Shown: positions 1 to 7,253, numbered from the stretch's first letter. The stretch: DNA of 9,789 nt from Planktomarina sp. (GCA_022425445.1 JAKMFM010000258.1:1-9789); one strand, 5' to 3'. The notes: a model not told the origin generated them from the sequence alone. Numbers and translations: made by a program.

Positions 1-2
1 TT

Positions 3-323
3 ATGAGCGTGTGTGGGCCAATGATGAGGTTTCTGTATGGTTTACACTTTTATAACAGGGAGGCACCGCACGTGATGACGAAACCGAGCTGAGTGTTTTG
101 GGCATTGGGCTGTGTTTTGATGCTGTTGCGCCGGGCGACAGCGCAGCCGGCTTTGTTTATTTCGCTTGTTGGCGTGGCACTGACAACGGGCCATGCGCTA
201 TGAGCGGCGGCTGCGGTGCCCGGGGGTTGGTCAGTGGTCATTTCAAGCGCCATGTCTTTGGCCGTGGCGGCTGGTTTGGTATGGTACACGCATCGCAAGG
301 CTGGGCTTGATCTGCTGCGTTAG
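3..323 (+). pseudogene. Probable decayed gene for a small integral membrane protein (C-terminal part)
   Basis: No intact gene is visible here. One plus-strand frame has the character of a membrane protein: from 93 it reads VFWALGCVLMLLRR, then a hydrophobic stretch (PALFISLVGVALTTGHAL), and after a second interruption a last hydrophobic helix ending VWYTHRKAGLDLLR before TAG at 321-323. The frame is broken by TGA at 90-92 and again at 201-203. Both would become Trp codons with a single change (TGG to TGA), and at the first site Trp would fit the context (KPSxVFWALG). The helix, Arg pair, helix, short loop, helix, basic tail pattern resembles small uncharacterised 3-4-helix membrane proteins common in marine alphaproteobacteria; that resemblance is from memory and unverified. 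A purine-rich AGGGAGG at 57-63 precedes GTG (72) and ATG (75), but that start gives only five codons. A non-coding spacer is the alternative. Other genes here use TGA as stop, so recoding is unlikely. Confidence 0.35.
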
Positions 324-333
324 AAACGCGGGT

Positions 334-987
334 CTAGGTGTGCTGCGGTGTGCTGACGATGGACAGATACCGCACGGTATGAACCTTCGGTGCCTCCGGT
401 CCATGGGGTCTATCGGCATCAAATTGTAAGCTGTCTCCGGCGGTCAGCCGGAACAGCGTGTCGCCATGCCGATAATCCATTTCTCCTTCCAGCATGTAAA
501 TTGTCTCGGTACCGCCGTGTTGTAAGGTTGGAAAAATATCCGCTTCTGCGCGCAGCGTGACCAAATATGGTTTTGCGATGATCCCGCTCGTTGGGGCGTT
601 GATATGTCCCAAAAGATGTGTTTGATGCCCCACCTGGCTGCCAGCCTCCTCGATCGTGATCCCGTCACCGCTTTTTGTGTGGACCGGCGCCTGGCGCGCC
701 TCGAAGCCACGAAAAAATGTGGTGATTGGCAAGGACAGCGCGGTTGCGAGGGTTTGCAATGTCTTGAGGGAGGGAGAGGTATTGCCATTTTCAATCTTGG
801 AGAGCATTCCAATCGAAAGTCCCGTGCGGTTGGCAAGCTCGGCAACCGTGACCTCTTGACGCCGCCGAAAGGCCCGCACCTCAAGTCCAATGGCCATTTC
901 GAGACTTTTTTCAGATCCATCGCTCGCCCGGGGCGGGTTTTGCGTCAGGTAGCTCACCGAAGCCGGGGTGGTTTTCTCATCGCTCAT
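334..987 (-). CDS. XRE-family transcriptional regulator with C-terminal cupin sensor domain
   Basis: This 217-residue protein has a helix-turn-helix of the XRE/HTH_3 type at about residues 33-88 (VAELANRTGLSIGMLSKIENG, then SPSLKTLQTLATAL). A small single-cupin domain follows at about 140-212, with H157, E161 and H195 in positions typical of cupin metal ligands (QHGGTETIYMLEGEM and RPHGP). Such proteins are cytoplasmic repressors or activators in which the cupin binds a small metabolite. They often control amino-acid, polyamine or purine catabolism (PuuR-like architecture). The ligand cannot be read from the sequence. The ATG at 987 is preceded by a GAGG about seven bases upstream. The gene is divergent from the GlxA-type regulator with only 68 bp between the starts, so both may share an operator. 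The first ~30 residues look disordered and polar. Family assignment is firm; the regulon is unknown. Confidence 0.9.
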   Translation of the reverse strand: MSDEKTTPASVSYLTQNPPRASDGSEKSLEMAIGLEVRAFRRRQEVTVAELANRTGLSIGMLSKIENGNTSPSLKTLQTLATALSLPITTFFRGFEARQAPVHTKSGDGITIEEAGSQVGHQTHLLGHINAPTSGIIAKPYLVTLRAEADIFPTLQHGGTETIYMLEGEMDYRHGDTLFRLTAGDSLQFDADRPHGPEAPKVHTVRYLSIVSTPQHT

Positions 988-1047
988 GTCTCAACCTCAG
1001 TCTTGGCGTTTGACCTCTTGATCTATGGGTCAGTTTTCCTGTTAGTA

Positions 1048-1059
1048 TCATATTTATGA
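1048..1059. promoter_or_regulatory. 12-bp inverted repeat over the glxA-type start codon, in the divergent regulator spacer
   Basis: TCATA-TT-TATGA is a perfect 5-bp inverted repeat straddling the ATG at 1056 in the 68-bp gap between two divergent regulators. A DNA-binding site here could block both genes or autoregulate one of them. It is short and AT-rich, so chance is quite possible. I could not place a convincing -35/-10 pair in the spacer on either strand. Confidence 0.2.
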
Positions 1060-2060
1060 ATGAAGTGAAAACCCAGTCCATTGGTTTCCTGATCTTTGAA
1101 GGCTTTCCGATGGCCTGCTTAACCTCAATGATTGAACCTCTACGCGCGGCCAATGAGATATCGGGGCAGGCTGCGTTTTCTTGGTCACTTGTTGCTGAGA
1201 CGATGGCAAAAATGCGCTCCAGCGCGGGGATCAGCTTTGAGCCAGATGTGCTTTTGTCGGATCTGACCCGACCCGATTATCTGTTCCTTCTGAGCCCGCC
1301 CCGAGCGCATTTTGTCAATTCAAAAGCCGGTTTTGCTGCGCTGCGCGCGTTGGCGCGTCACGGAGCCGTTTTGGGCGGGGTCAGTGGCGGGGTGTTTCCC
1401 CTGGTCCGCTCAGGGGTGATGGCTGGGCATGCTGTGTCGGTACATTGGTGCTATGATGCGGCCTTTCGTTCAGAATTTCCGGAAGTTCAGGCTTCTGATC
1501 GGGTCATTGAAGTCTCGAGCCGCCGCTACACTGCCTCAGGGGCGGCAGCGGGTTTTGATCTGTCACTGCGGTTGATCGAAACCCGCTTGGGGGCCGATGT
1601 GGCCACCGAGGTGGCTTGCTGGTTTCAGCATCCGCTGATGCGGGGTGAGGGGGTCCAGCAGAGTATTCCAACCTATCGCAGCACTACCACTGACGCGACC
1701 TTACCGCCTGTTGTGGCCAAAGCGGTGGCCATCTTTGCCGCCCATCTCGATTGTCCGATCTCAGTGGCTGAAGTTGCAGATGCTGTGGGTGTCTCGCCGC
1801 GGCAGATTGAGCGCAGTTTCAAAAAGGCAACGGGGCAAAGCCCGTCTCATTACTACCGTGCGCTTCGGATGAAAGCCGCCAAGCAATTGGTGATGTATTC
1901 CAAAGACGGTATGGCGCAAATTGCGCTGCAAGTGGGTTATGGCTCGACCACGCCCATGGTTCGTCATTACTGTGAGGCCTTTGGTCTCACGCCCCAGGAA
2001 GATCGGCGGCGCATTAACCTTTATCGCGTATTGGACAATACTCCCGTGCCCTCGGTATAG
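1056..2060 (+). CDS. GlxA-family transcriptional regulator (DJ-1/PfpI-like domain plus AraC-type HTH), candidate sarcosine/betaine regulator
   Basis: This 334-residue protein has two parts. Residues about 8-180 form a class-I glutamine-amidotransferase-like (DJ-1/PfpI) domain (SIGFLIFEGFPMACLTSMIEPLRAAN and later AVSVHW). Residues about 230-316 are an AraC-type double helix-turn-helix (ISVAEVADAVGVSPRQIERSFKK and MAQIALQVGYGSTTPMVRHYCEAFGLTP). At the turn where catalytic DJ-1 proteins carry Cys, the motif here is GGVSGGVF with no Cys, so the domain is a ligand sensor and not an enzyme. In Pseudomonas, GbdR (betaine/dimethylglycine), SouR (sarcosine) and CdhR (carnitine) have the same architecture. 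Convergent placement against soxG suggests a similar role, which is inference. There is no Shine-Dalgarno sequence before ATG 1056, and upstream in-frame sequence has no alternative start before TGA at 1011, so the message may be leaderless or weakly translated. Confidence 0.9.
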   Translation: MNEVKTQSIGFLIFEGFPMACLTSMIEPLRAANEISGQAAFSWSLVAETMAKMRSSAGISFEPDVLLSDLTRPDYLFLLSPPRAHFVNSKAGFAALRALARHGAVLGGVSGGVFPLVRSGVMAGHAVSVHWCYDAAFRSEFPEVQASDRVIEVSSRRYTASGAAAGFDLSLRLIETRLGADVATEVACWFQHPLMRGEGVQQSIPTYRSTTTDATLPPVVAKAVAIFAAHLDCPISVAEVADAVGVSPRQIERSFKKATGQSPSHYYRALRMKAAKQLVMYSKDGMAQIALQVGYGSTTPMVRHYCEAFGLTPQEDRRRINLYRVLDNTPVPSV

Positions 2061-2072
2061 GATTGAGAGGGC
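2048..2072. terminator. Weak hairpin in the convergent gap between the regulator and soxG
   Basis: GCCCTC (2048-2053) and GAGGGC (2067-2072) form a 6-bp GC-rich stem with a 13-base loop that contains the regulator's TAG stop. It sits where two convergent genes end, 20 bases beyond the soxG stop. There is no T-tract on either strand and the loop is long, so this is only a possible bidirectional terminator. Confidence 0.25.
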
Positions 2073-2091
2073 CAAAACCTTTGATTGCAGC

Positions 2092-2652
2092 CTAAAAGGC
2101 GGCTCGAATTGCGGTCAGCAGGCTGTGGTGCAACGCCGCTGCGCAAGAGCGCGGCCCGTGGATTGAGATGTGATCCTCAGAGCGGCAGAGCACAAAACAG
2201 CCGAGGTGGTCGATGCTGGTTCGGGTGGCACTTCCAGCGATGAATGTGGCCATATTGATGGGGCAAAGCCGTTCCATAACTGCCGCGAGACCTGTGCCGC
2301 GCAGATCAAAGCGGCACCACGCCCCGGTTTGCTCGGTGACAGAGGCCTTGCCTTTGGCTTCTTTGATGGCCCGCTCGAATAAAAATTCGTCACTGTCATA
2401 AGGCGCTTCAAGCATCCATTGATCGGGACCGGTCCAAAAAGCGATGATCCGCTCGCCGGCCCAATGGCCCGCTTTGGGCGCCGTAGGCCCGATCATGCGG
2501 CGAATGGCCAAGACGGTTGCGCGCTCTGCGCCGCGCCGCGCCGCGATAGAAGCCAGGGCGAAGCCTGGCTCTTCGGTCAAGCTGATGGGGCCATGGTGGT
2601 CAACGCAGGGGGCGGCCGCGCCCAAAGCTGTGGTGGCAATAAGATCATGCAC
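2092..2652 (-). CDS. soxG: Sarcosine oxidase subunit gamma
   Basis: The product (186 residues from GTG at 2652) is the small gamma subunit of heterotetrameric sarcosine oxidase. This subunit is structurally related to part of the GcvT/aminomethyltransferase fold and packs against the alpha subunit's folate domain. The N-terminus (VHDLIATTALG, with a later APCVDHHGPISLTEEPGFALASIAAR) is the usual SoxG opening. The chosen GTG overlaps the end of soxA (GTGCATGA, 8-base overlap), which implies translational coupling. An upstream ATG at 2706 would add 18 residues deep within soxA and not resemble the family. The segment TGPDQWMLEAP is typical of the family. This is the last gene of the soxBDAG operon and converges with the regulator at 2060. 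Catalytic residues are not expected in this subunit. Confidence 0.92.
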   Translation of the reverse strand: MHDLIATTALGAAAPCVDHHGPISLTEEPGFALASIAARRGAERATVLAIRRMIGPTAPKAGHWAGERIIAFWTGPDQWMLEAPYDSDEFLFERAIKEAKGKASVTEQTGAWCRFDLRGTGLAAVMERLCPINMATFIAGSATRTSIDHLGCFVLCRSEDHISIHGPRSCAAALHHSLLTAIRAAF

Positions 2653-5599
2653 GCAGACGCTCCCCCTTAGGATCAATGAAATGTGCGCTGACCACTTCAA
2701 CCTCATGATCGAAGCCGGTCAATGGGCTAACAAGTCTCAGGATTTCGCCCATCCGGCTGTCCCCTGACTTCACGTAGGCAAGTGAGATGGAATGACCCAG
2801 ATTTGGCGAGAAACAAGCGGATGTCACATAGCCTTGGCTATGGGCGGCATCCACCGGATCGCCTTTGGCCATCAAATGACTGCCGGCGGGCACTGGGTTG
2901 GCAGGGTTCACCGGCCATAATCCAACCAATTTCAGCGCATCTGTTTGGTTGAGCCCGCTGCGTTCGGACAGGGTGGAGCCGATGCTGTCCTTTGCTTTGG
3001 ACACCATGCGCCCCATGCCAAGGTTCAAGGCCGTGGTGGTACCATTGAGCTCATTGCCCGCTGCATGGCCTTTTTCAATGCGCATGACGCCGAGGGCCTC
3101 GGTGCCATAGGGCACCGCCTCAAATTCTTCTCCGGCCTGCATCAGGCGCCGGATCATTGCATCTGCGTAGCGCGTTGGAACGGCGAGCTCATATGCCAGC
3201 TCTCCCGAAAAAGAGATCCGAAACAGCCGGGCGCGCAGCCCGCCGCAAACGGTGATATTGGCGCAGGCCATGAAGGGAAAGGCCTCATTGGACAGGTCAA
3301 ATTCCGGGTCGACAACTTTTTGCAGCAACCGCCGCGCGTTTGGCCCAGCAACTGCATATTGCGCCCAGGCCTCGGTGGTTGAAATCAATTGCACATCGAG
3401 ATCTGGCCAAAGGCATTGGCGGGCAAATTCCATATGGCGAAACACCGAGACAGCATTGGCCGTGGTGGTGGTGACCACAAAGTGGTCCTCTGCCAGGCGG
3501 GCGGCGGTGCCATCATCCATGGCGATCCCATCTTCGCGCAGCATCAATCCGTAACGGGTCTTGCCGATGGCTAATTTGGCGAATCCGTTACAATAAATTT
3601 TGTTGAGAAATGTCGCAGCATCTGTGCCTTGAACATCGATTTTTCCGAGAGTTGTGACATCGCAGATACCAACGGATTCGCGCGTGGCCCGTACCTCTCG
3701 ATCCACGGACTGCCGCCAATGGGTTTCGCCGGCTTTGGCGAACCATTGCGCGCGCAACCACAGGCCCACCTCAACAAAGACCGCGCCTTGCTCCTCGGCC
3801 CAGGCATGGCTTGGGGTCTTGCGGATGGGGCGGAAATCTGTCCCGCGATCGCGGCCTGCGAAGGCACCAATTGCGGTTGGGGTATAGGGCGGACGGAAGA
3901 TTGTTGTGCCGACCTCTGGAATGGCTTTGCCCGTCAGCTCAGCCATAATTGCAAGCCCGCCCATATTGGAGGTCTTGCCCTGATCTGTGGCCATGCCCAG
4001 CGTGGTGTAGCGTTTGAGGTGTTCAACGCTGACGAAATTTTCTTTATGGGCCAATTTGACGTCTTTTACCGTCACGTCGTTTTGTTGATCGAGCCAAGCG
4101 CGGTTGCAACCTTTTACCGCCCAAAACGGTGTCATGGAGACCGGGGCATCTTCAGCGTCGGGCAACTCGACGGCCGCCGCTGAAAATCCATTCTCGCCCA
4201 GCCAGCTGGCGGCTTGATCCGCCCCGCCGCGTAGGGCGTCTGCGGTGGACAGCTCGCCTTTGGCTGCGCCTGCGATGCGCAGTGTTTTGGGTCCTTGAGA
4301 GGGCGGGCCAAAGGCGGCAATCTGTGGCAACCATTCAGGCCGGCCGCGATGGTGGCTGGTCAAATGCACATTTGGGTTCCAACCGCCCGCCACGCCAAGA
4401 GCGCCGCAAGTCAATTGGCGCGTCGCGCCGCCAGGCAGGACGACCTCAATGGATTTAAGCCCCAAGCGCCCGCGGCTGTTGATCACCTGTCCCCCTTTGA
4501 TGACTTCATAATCCTGACTTTGCGGCGCATCGGGCCGAACATCGATCACAGCTGCAATCGAGACTCCTTTTGCGTGCAAATCCGCGGCGGTCCTATGGCC
4601 GTCGTCATTATTGGTAAAGACCGCCACCCGTTGCGCCGGGGTTACCGCCCAACGGTTGGCATAGCTGCGCATCGCCCCGGCCAGCATAATCCCGGGCCGA
4701 TCATTGTTCTCAAAAGCGATCGGGCGTTCTGTCGCTCCGGCGCAGAGCAGGCTGCCTTTGCTGTAGATCCGCCACAGCACTTGCCGGGGTTTGCCGGGCG
4801 CTGGCTGGGGCAGGTGGTCCGAAACTCGCTCTAGTGCGCTAAATATACCGTGATCGAAGGCGCCCAATACGGTGGTTCGGGCCATGATGCGAACATTGGG
4901 CAGGCTGGCCAGCTCTGCCACGGTTTGCGCAGCCCAATCTGCGCCGCTTTGATCGGCAAAGGCGAGGCGTTCAGAATTGAGCCTGCCGCCGAGGGTGAAA
5001 TCCTCATCCGCCAAGATCACCTGCGCCCTGGCGCGCCCAGCGGTCAGCGCGGCTGCAAGCCCGGCGGGACCCGCACCGATGATCAGCAGATCACAATGCA
5101 AAAAGCCGCGGTCATAGGCGTCGGGATCATCTTGCAAGCTGATGCTTCCGAGCCCAGCGGCATTGCGAATAATAGGCTCATAGATCTTTTCCCAAAAGGC
5201 GGCGGGCCACATGAAGGTTTTGTAATAAAACCCGGCTGTTAGAAAATTTGAAAAGCGGTCATTTATGGCCATAAGATCAAAGCGCAGCGACCCGATCTTG
5301 TTTTGTGAGCGCGCGGTCAGGCCGCCAAAAAGCTCGGCCGTGGTAGCGCGTGTGTTGGGCTCCTTGCGCGCGCCCTCTCGCAGCTCGACAAGGGCGTTGG
5401 GCTCTTCAGACCCAGCGGTCAAAACGCCGCGCGGGCGATGATATTTGAACGAGCGCCCCATGAGGCGAACGCCATTGGCCAGGAGCGCACTGGCCAGCGT
5501 GTCGCCCGCATGGCCTTGGTAAGACTTGCCATCAAAGGTGAAGTTCAAAGTTTGGTTGCGGTCAATTTGCCCGCCGGGGAGGCGATTGATTTGGCTCAT
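2645..5599 (-). CDS. soxA: Sarcosine oxidase subunit alpha (NAD- and folate-binding)
   Basis: This 984-residue protein is the large subunit of heterotetrameric sarcosine oxidase. That enzyme demethylates sarcosine to glycine, giving H2O2 and, with tetrahydrofolate, 5,10-methylene-THF. Residues about 1-105 are the ferredoxin-like N-terminal domain (FTFDGKSYQGHAGDTLASALLANG); it contains no cysteine, so it carries no Fe-S cluster. A Rossmann fingerprint lies at about 170-200 (LLIIGAGPAGLAAALTAGRA) with the pyridine-nucleotide oxidoreductase half to about 470, including FENNDRPGIMLAGAMRSY. About 480-600 is the linker typical of SoxA (MTPFWAVKGCNRAWLDQQND, VSVEHLKRYTTLGMATDQGK). The remainder, about 610-984, is the GcvT-like folate-binding domain (ESVGICDVTTLGKIDVQG, SFSGELAYELAVP, YGTEALGVMRIEKGH). 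Length is normal for the family (near 970-1,000). The start ATG overlaps the soxD stop (ATGA) and the end overlaps the soxG start. Confidence 0.97.
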   Translation of the reverse strand: MSQINRLPGGQIDRNQTLNFTFDGKSYQGHAGDTLASALLANGVRLMGRSFKYHRPRGVLTAGSEEPNALVELREGARKEPNTRATTAELFGGLTARSQNKIGSLRFDLMAINDRFSNFLTAGFYYKTFMWPAAFWEKIYEPIIRNAAGLGSISLQDDPDAYDRGFLHCDLLIIGAGPAGLAAALTAGRARAQVILADEDFTLGGRLNSERLAFADQSGADWAAQTVAELASLPNVRIMARTTVLGAFDHGIFSALERVSDHLPQPAPGKPRQVLWRIYSKGSLLCAGATERPIAFENNDRPGIMLAGAMRSYANRWAVTPAQRVAVFTNNDDGHRTAADLHAKGVSIAAVIDVRPDAPQSQDYEVIKGGQVINSRGRLGLKSIEVVLPGGATRQLTCGALGVAGGWNPNVHLTSHHRGRPEWLPQIAAFGPPSQGPKTLRIAGAAKGELSTADALRGGADQAASWLGENGFSAAAVELPDAEDAPVSMTPFWAVKGCNRAWLDQQNDVTVKDVKLAHKENFVSVEHLKRYTTLGMATDQGKTSNMGGLAIMAELTGKAIPEVGTTIFRPPYTPTAIGAFAGRDRGTDFRPIRKTPSHAWAEEQGAVFVEVGLWLRAQWFAKAGETHWRQSVDREVRATRESVGICDVTTLGKIDVQGTDAATFLNKIYCNGFAKLAIGKTRYGLMLREDGIAMDDGTAARLAEDHFVVTTTTANAVSVFRHMEFARQCLWPDLDVQLISTTEAWAQYAVAGPNARRLLQKVVDPEFDLSNEAFPFMACANITVCGGLRARLFRISFSGELAYELAVPTRYADAMIRRLMQAGEEFEAVPYGTEALGVMRIEKGHAAGNELNGTTTALNLGMGRMVSKAKDSIGSTLSERSGLNQTDALKLVGLWPVNPANPVPAGSHLMAKGDPVDAAHSQGYVTSACFSPNLGHSISLAYVKSGDSRMGEILRLVSPLTGFDHEVEVVSAHFIDPKGERLRA

Positions 5600-5883
5600 C
5601 GGCTCTGACCCCGGCTTCGGGCGACATCACGGGCCAATTCAACGGCAAAAATTTCGTGGGTGGTCGTGTCTCGCGTGACAACAAGGAAGGAGCGGTCCCC
5701 CTGTTCATGATACCAAAGCTCACGATGCGCCCCATCTGGATTGTCGCGCATATAGCCATAATCAATGAATTGCGCCAAAGCCTCTGGAGCCTGCCAGTCG
5801 GGGCGGTCTATGAGCTTGGCATCTCCCATATATGTAAACTCTGCACTGTCGCGTGGACCGAGAAGCGGGTGGTTGATTATCAT
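5596..5883 (-). CDS. soxD: Sarcosine oxidase subunit delta, lacking the zinc-binding cysteines
   Basis: SoxD is the small delta subunit of heterotetrameric sarcosine oxidase. The ATG at 5883 gives 95 residues beginning MIINHPLLGPRDSAEFTYMG. It is preceded by TTAGGAG with good spacing that overlaps the soxB stop, whereas an in-frame ATG at 5934 would add 17 residues overlapping soxB. In the characterised bacterial enzyme the delta subunit binds zinc through Cys6, Cys9, His59 and Cys63 (CPHCG near the N-terminus and HxxxC later). Here the N-terminal motif is HPLLG, and the second site reads H59-EQG-D63. The protein contains no cysteine at all, so zinc binding in the known geometry is unlikely. 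Other family hallmarks remain (YMRDNPDGAHRELWYHE, TRDTTTHEI). I believe similar HPLLGPR versions exist in related marine bacteria, but cannot check. The four bases of the stop overlap the soxA start. Confidence 0.93.
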   Translation of the reverse strand: MIINHPLLGPRDSAEFTYMGDAKLIDRPDWQAPEALAQFIDYGYMRDNPDGAHRELWYHEQGDRSFLVVTRDTTTHEIFAVELARDVARSRGQSR

Positions 5884-5896
5884 ATCTGATGCGCTC

Positions 5897-7147
5897 CTAA
5901 TGCAGCTGTGGATTGTTGCCCACGCCTTTTTCATCGATCATCTGTCCCTTTTCGAACCTGTCAAAGCGATAGGCTTTGGCAAATTCATGCGGGGTATCCC
6001 TGGCCAACAGATGAGCATAGCACCAGCCAGAGGCCGGTGTGGCTTTGAAGCCGCCATAGCACCAGCCGCCGTTGAAATAGAGCCCGTCAATATGGGTGCG
6101 GTCGATGATTGGAGAGCCATCCATCGACATATCCATAATACCGCCCCACATGCGCAGAAGGCGCACACGGCCAAGCATGGGAAATATGGCCATTGCCCCC
6201 TCGCAGACATCTTCAACAACGGGCAGGTTTCCGCGCTGGGCGTAGGAATTATAGCCGTCGATATCTCCGCCAAAGACCAAGCCGCCCTTATCCGATTGGC
6301 TGCAATAAAAATGTCCCGCCCCAAAGGTGATCACTCCGGGCAGAACAGGTTTGAGCCCCTCGGAGACGAAGGCTTGCAGCACATGGCTTTCAATGGGCAG
6401 GCGCATACCGGCCTTAGACATCAAGCGGCCTGAGGATCCAGCGACACAAGCGGCGATTTTACCACCCGCGATGTAGCCGCGGCTGGTTTCGACGCCGAGG
6501 CATGTGCCGCCCTGAATGCGAAAGCCGGTGACTTCGCAATTTTGGATGATGTCCACCCCCAATTGATCCGCTGCACGGGCATAGCCCCAGGCGACTGCGT
6601 CATGGCGCACTGTGCCGCCGCGATGCTGGGCCAAACCGCCTTTGATCGGGAAGCGTGCGTTGTCCACATTTATAAAGGGGTAGCGCTTTTGGATGGTTTG
6701 CGTAGAGAGCAAATCCGCATCGGCCCCATTAAGAATCATCGCATTGCCGCGCCGCGTGAAGGCGTCGCGCTGTGCGTCAGAGTGAATGAGGTTGAGAATA
6801 CCGCGCTGGCTGACCATCGCGTTGTAATTTAAATCCTGCTCCAAACCTTCCCAGAGCTTTAGCGAATGCTCGTAAAATGGCTCATTGCCATCCAGCAAAT
6901 AGTTGGACCGGATGATCGTGGTGTTGCGCCCGACATTGCCGCCACCAATCCAGCCTTTTTCCAAGACGGCCACCTTCTTGGCCCCATGGTCGCGCGCGAG
7001 ATAATAGGCGGTGGCCAACCCATGCCCGCCGCCGCCAATGACGATGTAATCATAATGCGCTTGCGGCGCTACGTCCCGCCAAGCGGGTGTCCAGCCTTTG
7101 TGGCCAGTGAGAGCTTCTTTAATCACTCTGAGGGCTGAATAGCGCAT
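5897..7147 (-). CDS. soxB: Sarcosine oxidase subunit beta (FAD/FMN catalytic subunit)
   Basis: This 416-residue protein is the flavin subunit of heterotetrameric sarcosine oxidase, where sarcosine is oxidised on noncovalent FAD and electrons pass to a covalently bound FMN. The FAD-binding Rossmann motif is at about 34-63 (YIVIGGGGHGLATAYYLARD, ending VAVLEKG). Next comes GGGNVGRNTTIIRSNYL, characteristic of SoxB. The covalent FMN histidine of the family lies in the stretch around 175-187 (QHRGGTVRHDAVAW); H175 and H182 are the candidates and I cannot choose without an alignment. The C-terminus has the DAO-type segment GLYFNGGWCYGGFKATPASG. Length matches known SoxB. AAGGAG sits eight bases before the ATG. 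It is the first gene of the operon, divergent from the ureidoglycine aminohydrolase gene, and ends 13 bp before soxD. Confidence 0.97.
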   Translation of the reverse strand: MRYSALRVIKEALTGHKGWTPAWRDVAPQAHYDYIVIGGGGHGLATAYYLARDHGAKKVAVLEKGWIGGGNVGRNTTIIRSNYLLDGNEPFYEHSLKLWEGLEQDLNYNAMVSQRGILNLIHSDAQRDAFTRRGNAMILNGADADLLSTQTIQKRYPFINVDNARFPIKGGLAQHRGGTVRHDAVAWGYARAADQLGVDIIQNCEVTGFRIQGGTCLGVETSRGYIAGGKIAACVAGSSGRLMSKAGMRLPIESHVLQAFVSEGLKPVLPGVITFGAGHFYCSQSDKGGLVFGGDIDGYNSYAQRGNLPVVEDVCEGAMAIFPMLGRVRLLRMWGGIMDMSMDGSPIIDRTHIDGLYFNGGWCYGGFKATPASGWCYAHLLARDTPHEFAKAYRFDRFEKGQMIDEKGVGNNPQLH

Positions 7148-7155
7148 AGATCGGA

Positions 7156-7161
7156 CTCCTT
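7156..7161 (-). promoter_or_regulatory. Ribosome binding site of soxB
   Basis: On the minus strand this reads AAGGAG, eight bases before the soxB ATG. It is the strongest Shine-Dalgarno sequence of the operon and fixes the start of its first gene. Confidence 0.75.
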
Positions 7162-7176
7162 ACGCCAAATGTGACC

Positions 7177-7196
7177 AATTCAGCAGCTGAATTCAG
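7177..7196. promoter_or_regulatory. Overlapping palindromes upstream of soxB, candidate operator
   Basis: A perfect 17-bp inverted repeat (AATTCAGC-A-GCTGAATT, 7177-7193) overlaps a perfect 10-bp palindrome (CTGAATTCAG, 7187-7196). Together they contain the hexamer ATTCAG twice in direct orientation (7178-7183, 7191-7196; 13 bp apart) and once inverted (7187-7192). This arrangement sits 30-49 bp upstream of the soxB start, in the region where a promoter is expected. AraC/GlxA-type regulators usually bind direct repeats, and XRE or GntR proteins bind palindromes; both are possible here. The binding protein is not known from the sequence. Confidence 0.45.
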
Positions 7197-7203
7197 GTTG
7201 AAA

Positions 7204-7229
7204 TCGGACAAACTCTCTGTGTTTTCCGA
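7204..7229. promoter_or_regulatory. Imperfect inverted repeat TCGGA-C-AAAC / GTTT-TCCGA in the divergent control region
   Basis: The arms TCGGA(C)AAAC (7204-7213) and GTTTTCCGA (7221-7229) pair with a single bulged base around a 7-base centre. ATCGGAC occurs again as a direct copy at 7150-7156 next to the soxB Shine-Dalgarno sequence. A second regulator site between soxB and the aminohydrolase gene is a reasonable reading, with modest support. Confidence 0.3.
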
Positions 7230-7253
7230 CCAGGGGTGTTTTTGCGATTTCTG

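Noticed and set aside
2..55. Possible C-terminus of an upstream gene (YERVWANDEVSVWFTLL then TAA)
   Set aside because: Only 17 codons are visible, I do not recognise the tail, and another frame over the same bases fits the decayed membrane-protein reading better.
90..203. TGA recoding as Trp or selenocysteine in the left-edge frame
   Set aside because: soxA, soxD and the allantoinase fusion end with TGA as an ordinary stop, and no selenocysteine insertion hairpin is apparent after either codon, so decay is simpler.
50..298. Minus-strand 82-codon frame at the left edge
   Set aside because: Low-complexity Ala/Thr-rich translation with no motif; it is the complement of the hydrophobic plus-strand frame.
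4295..4834. Plus-strand open frame of 179 codons opposite soxA, and similar ones at 3629-4183 and 8575-9108
   Set aside because: All are shadows of well-supported genes, with arbitrary composition and no ribosome sites that stand out.
5765..6433. Plus-strand open frame of 222 codons opposite soxB/soxD
   Set aside because: It lies antisense to two clearly recognised subunits, its translation has no family resemblance, and long antisense frames are expected in GC-rich DNA.
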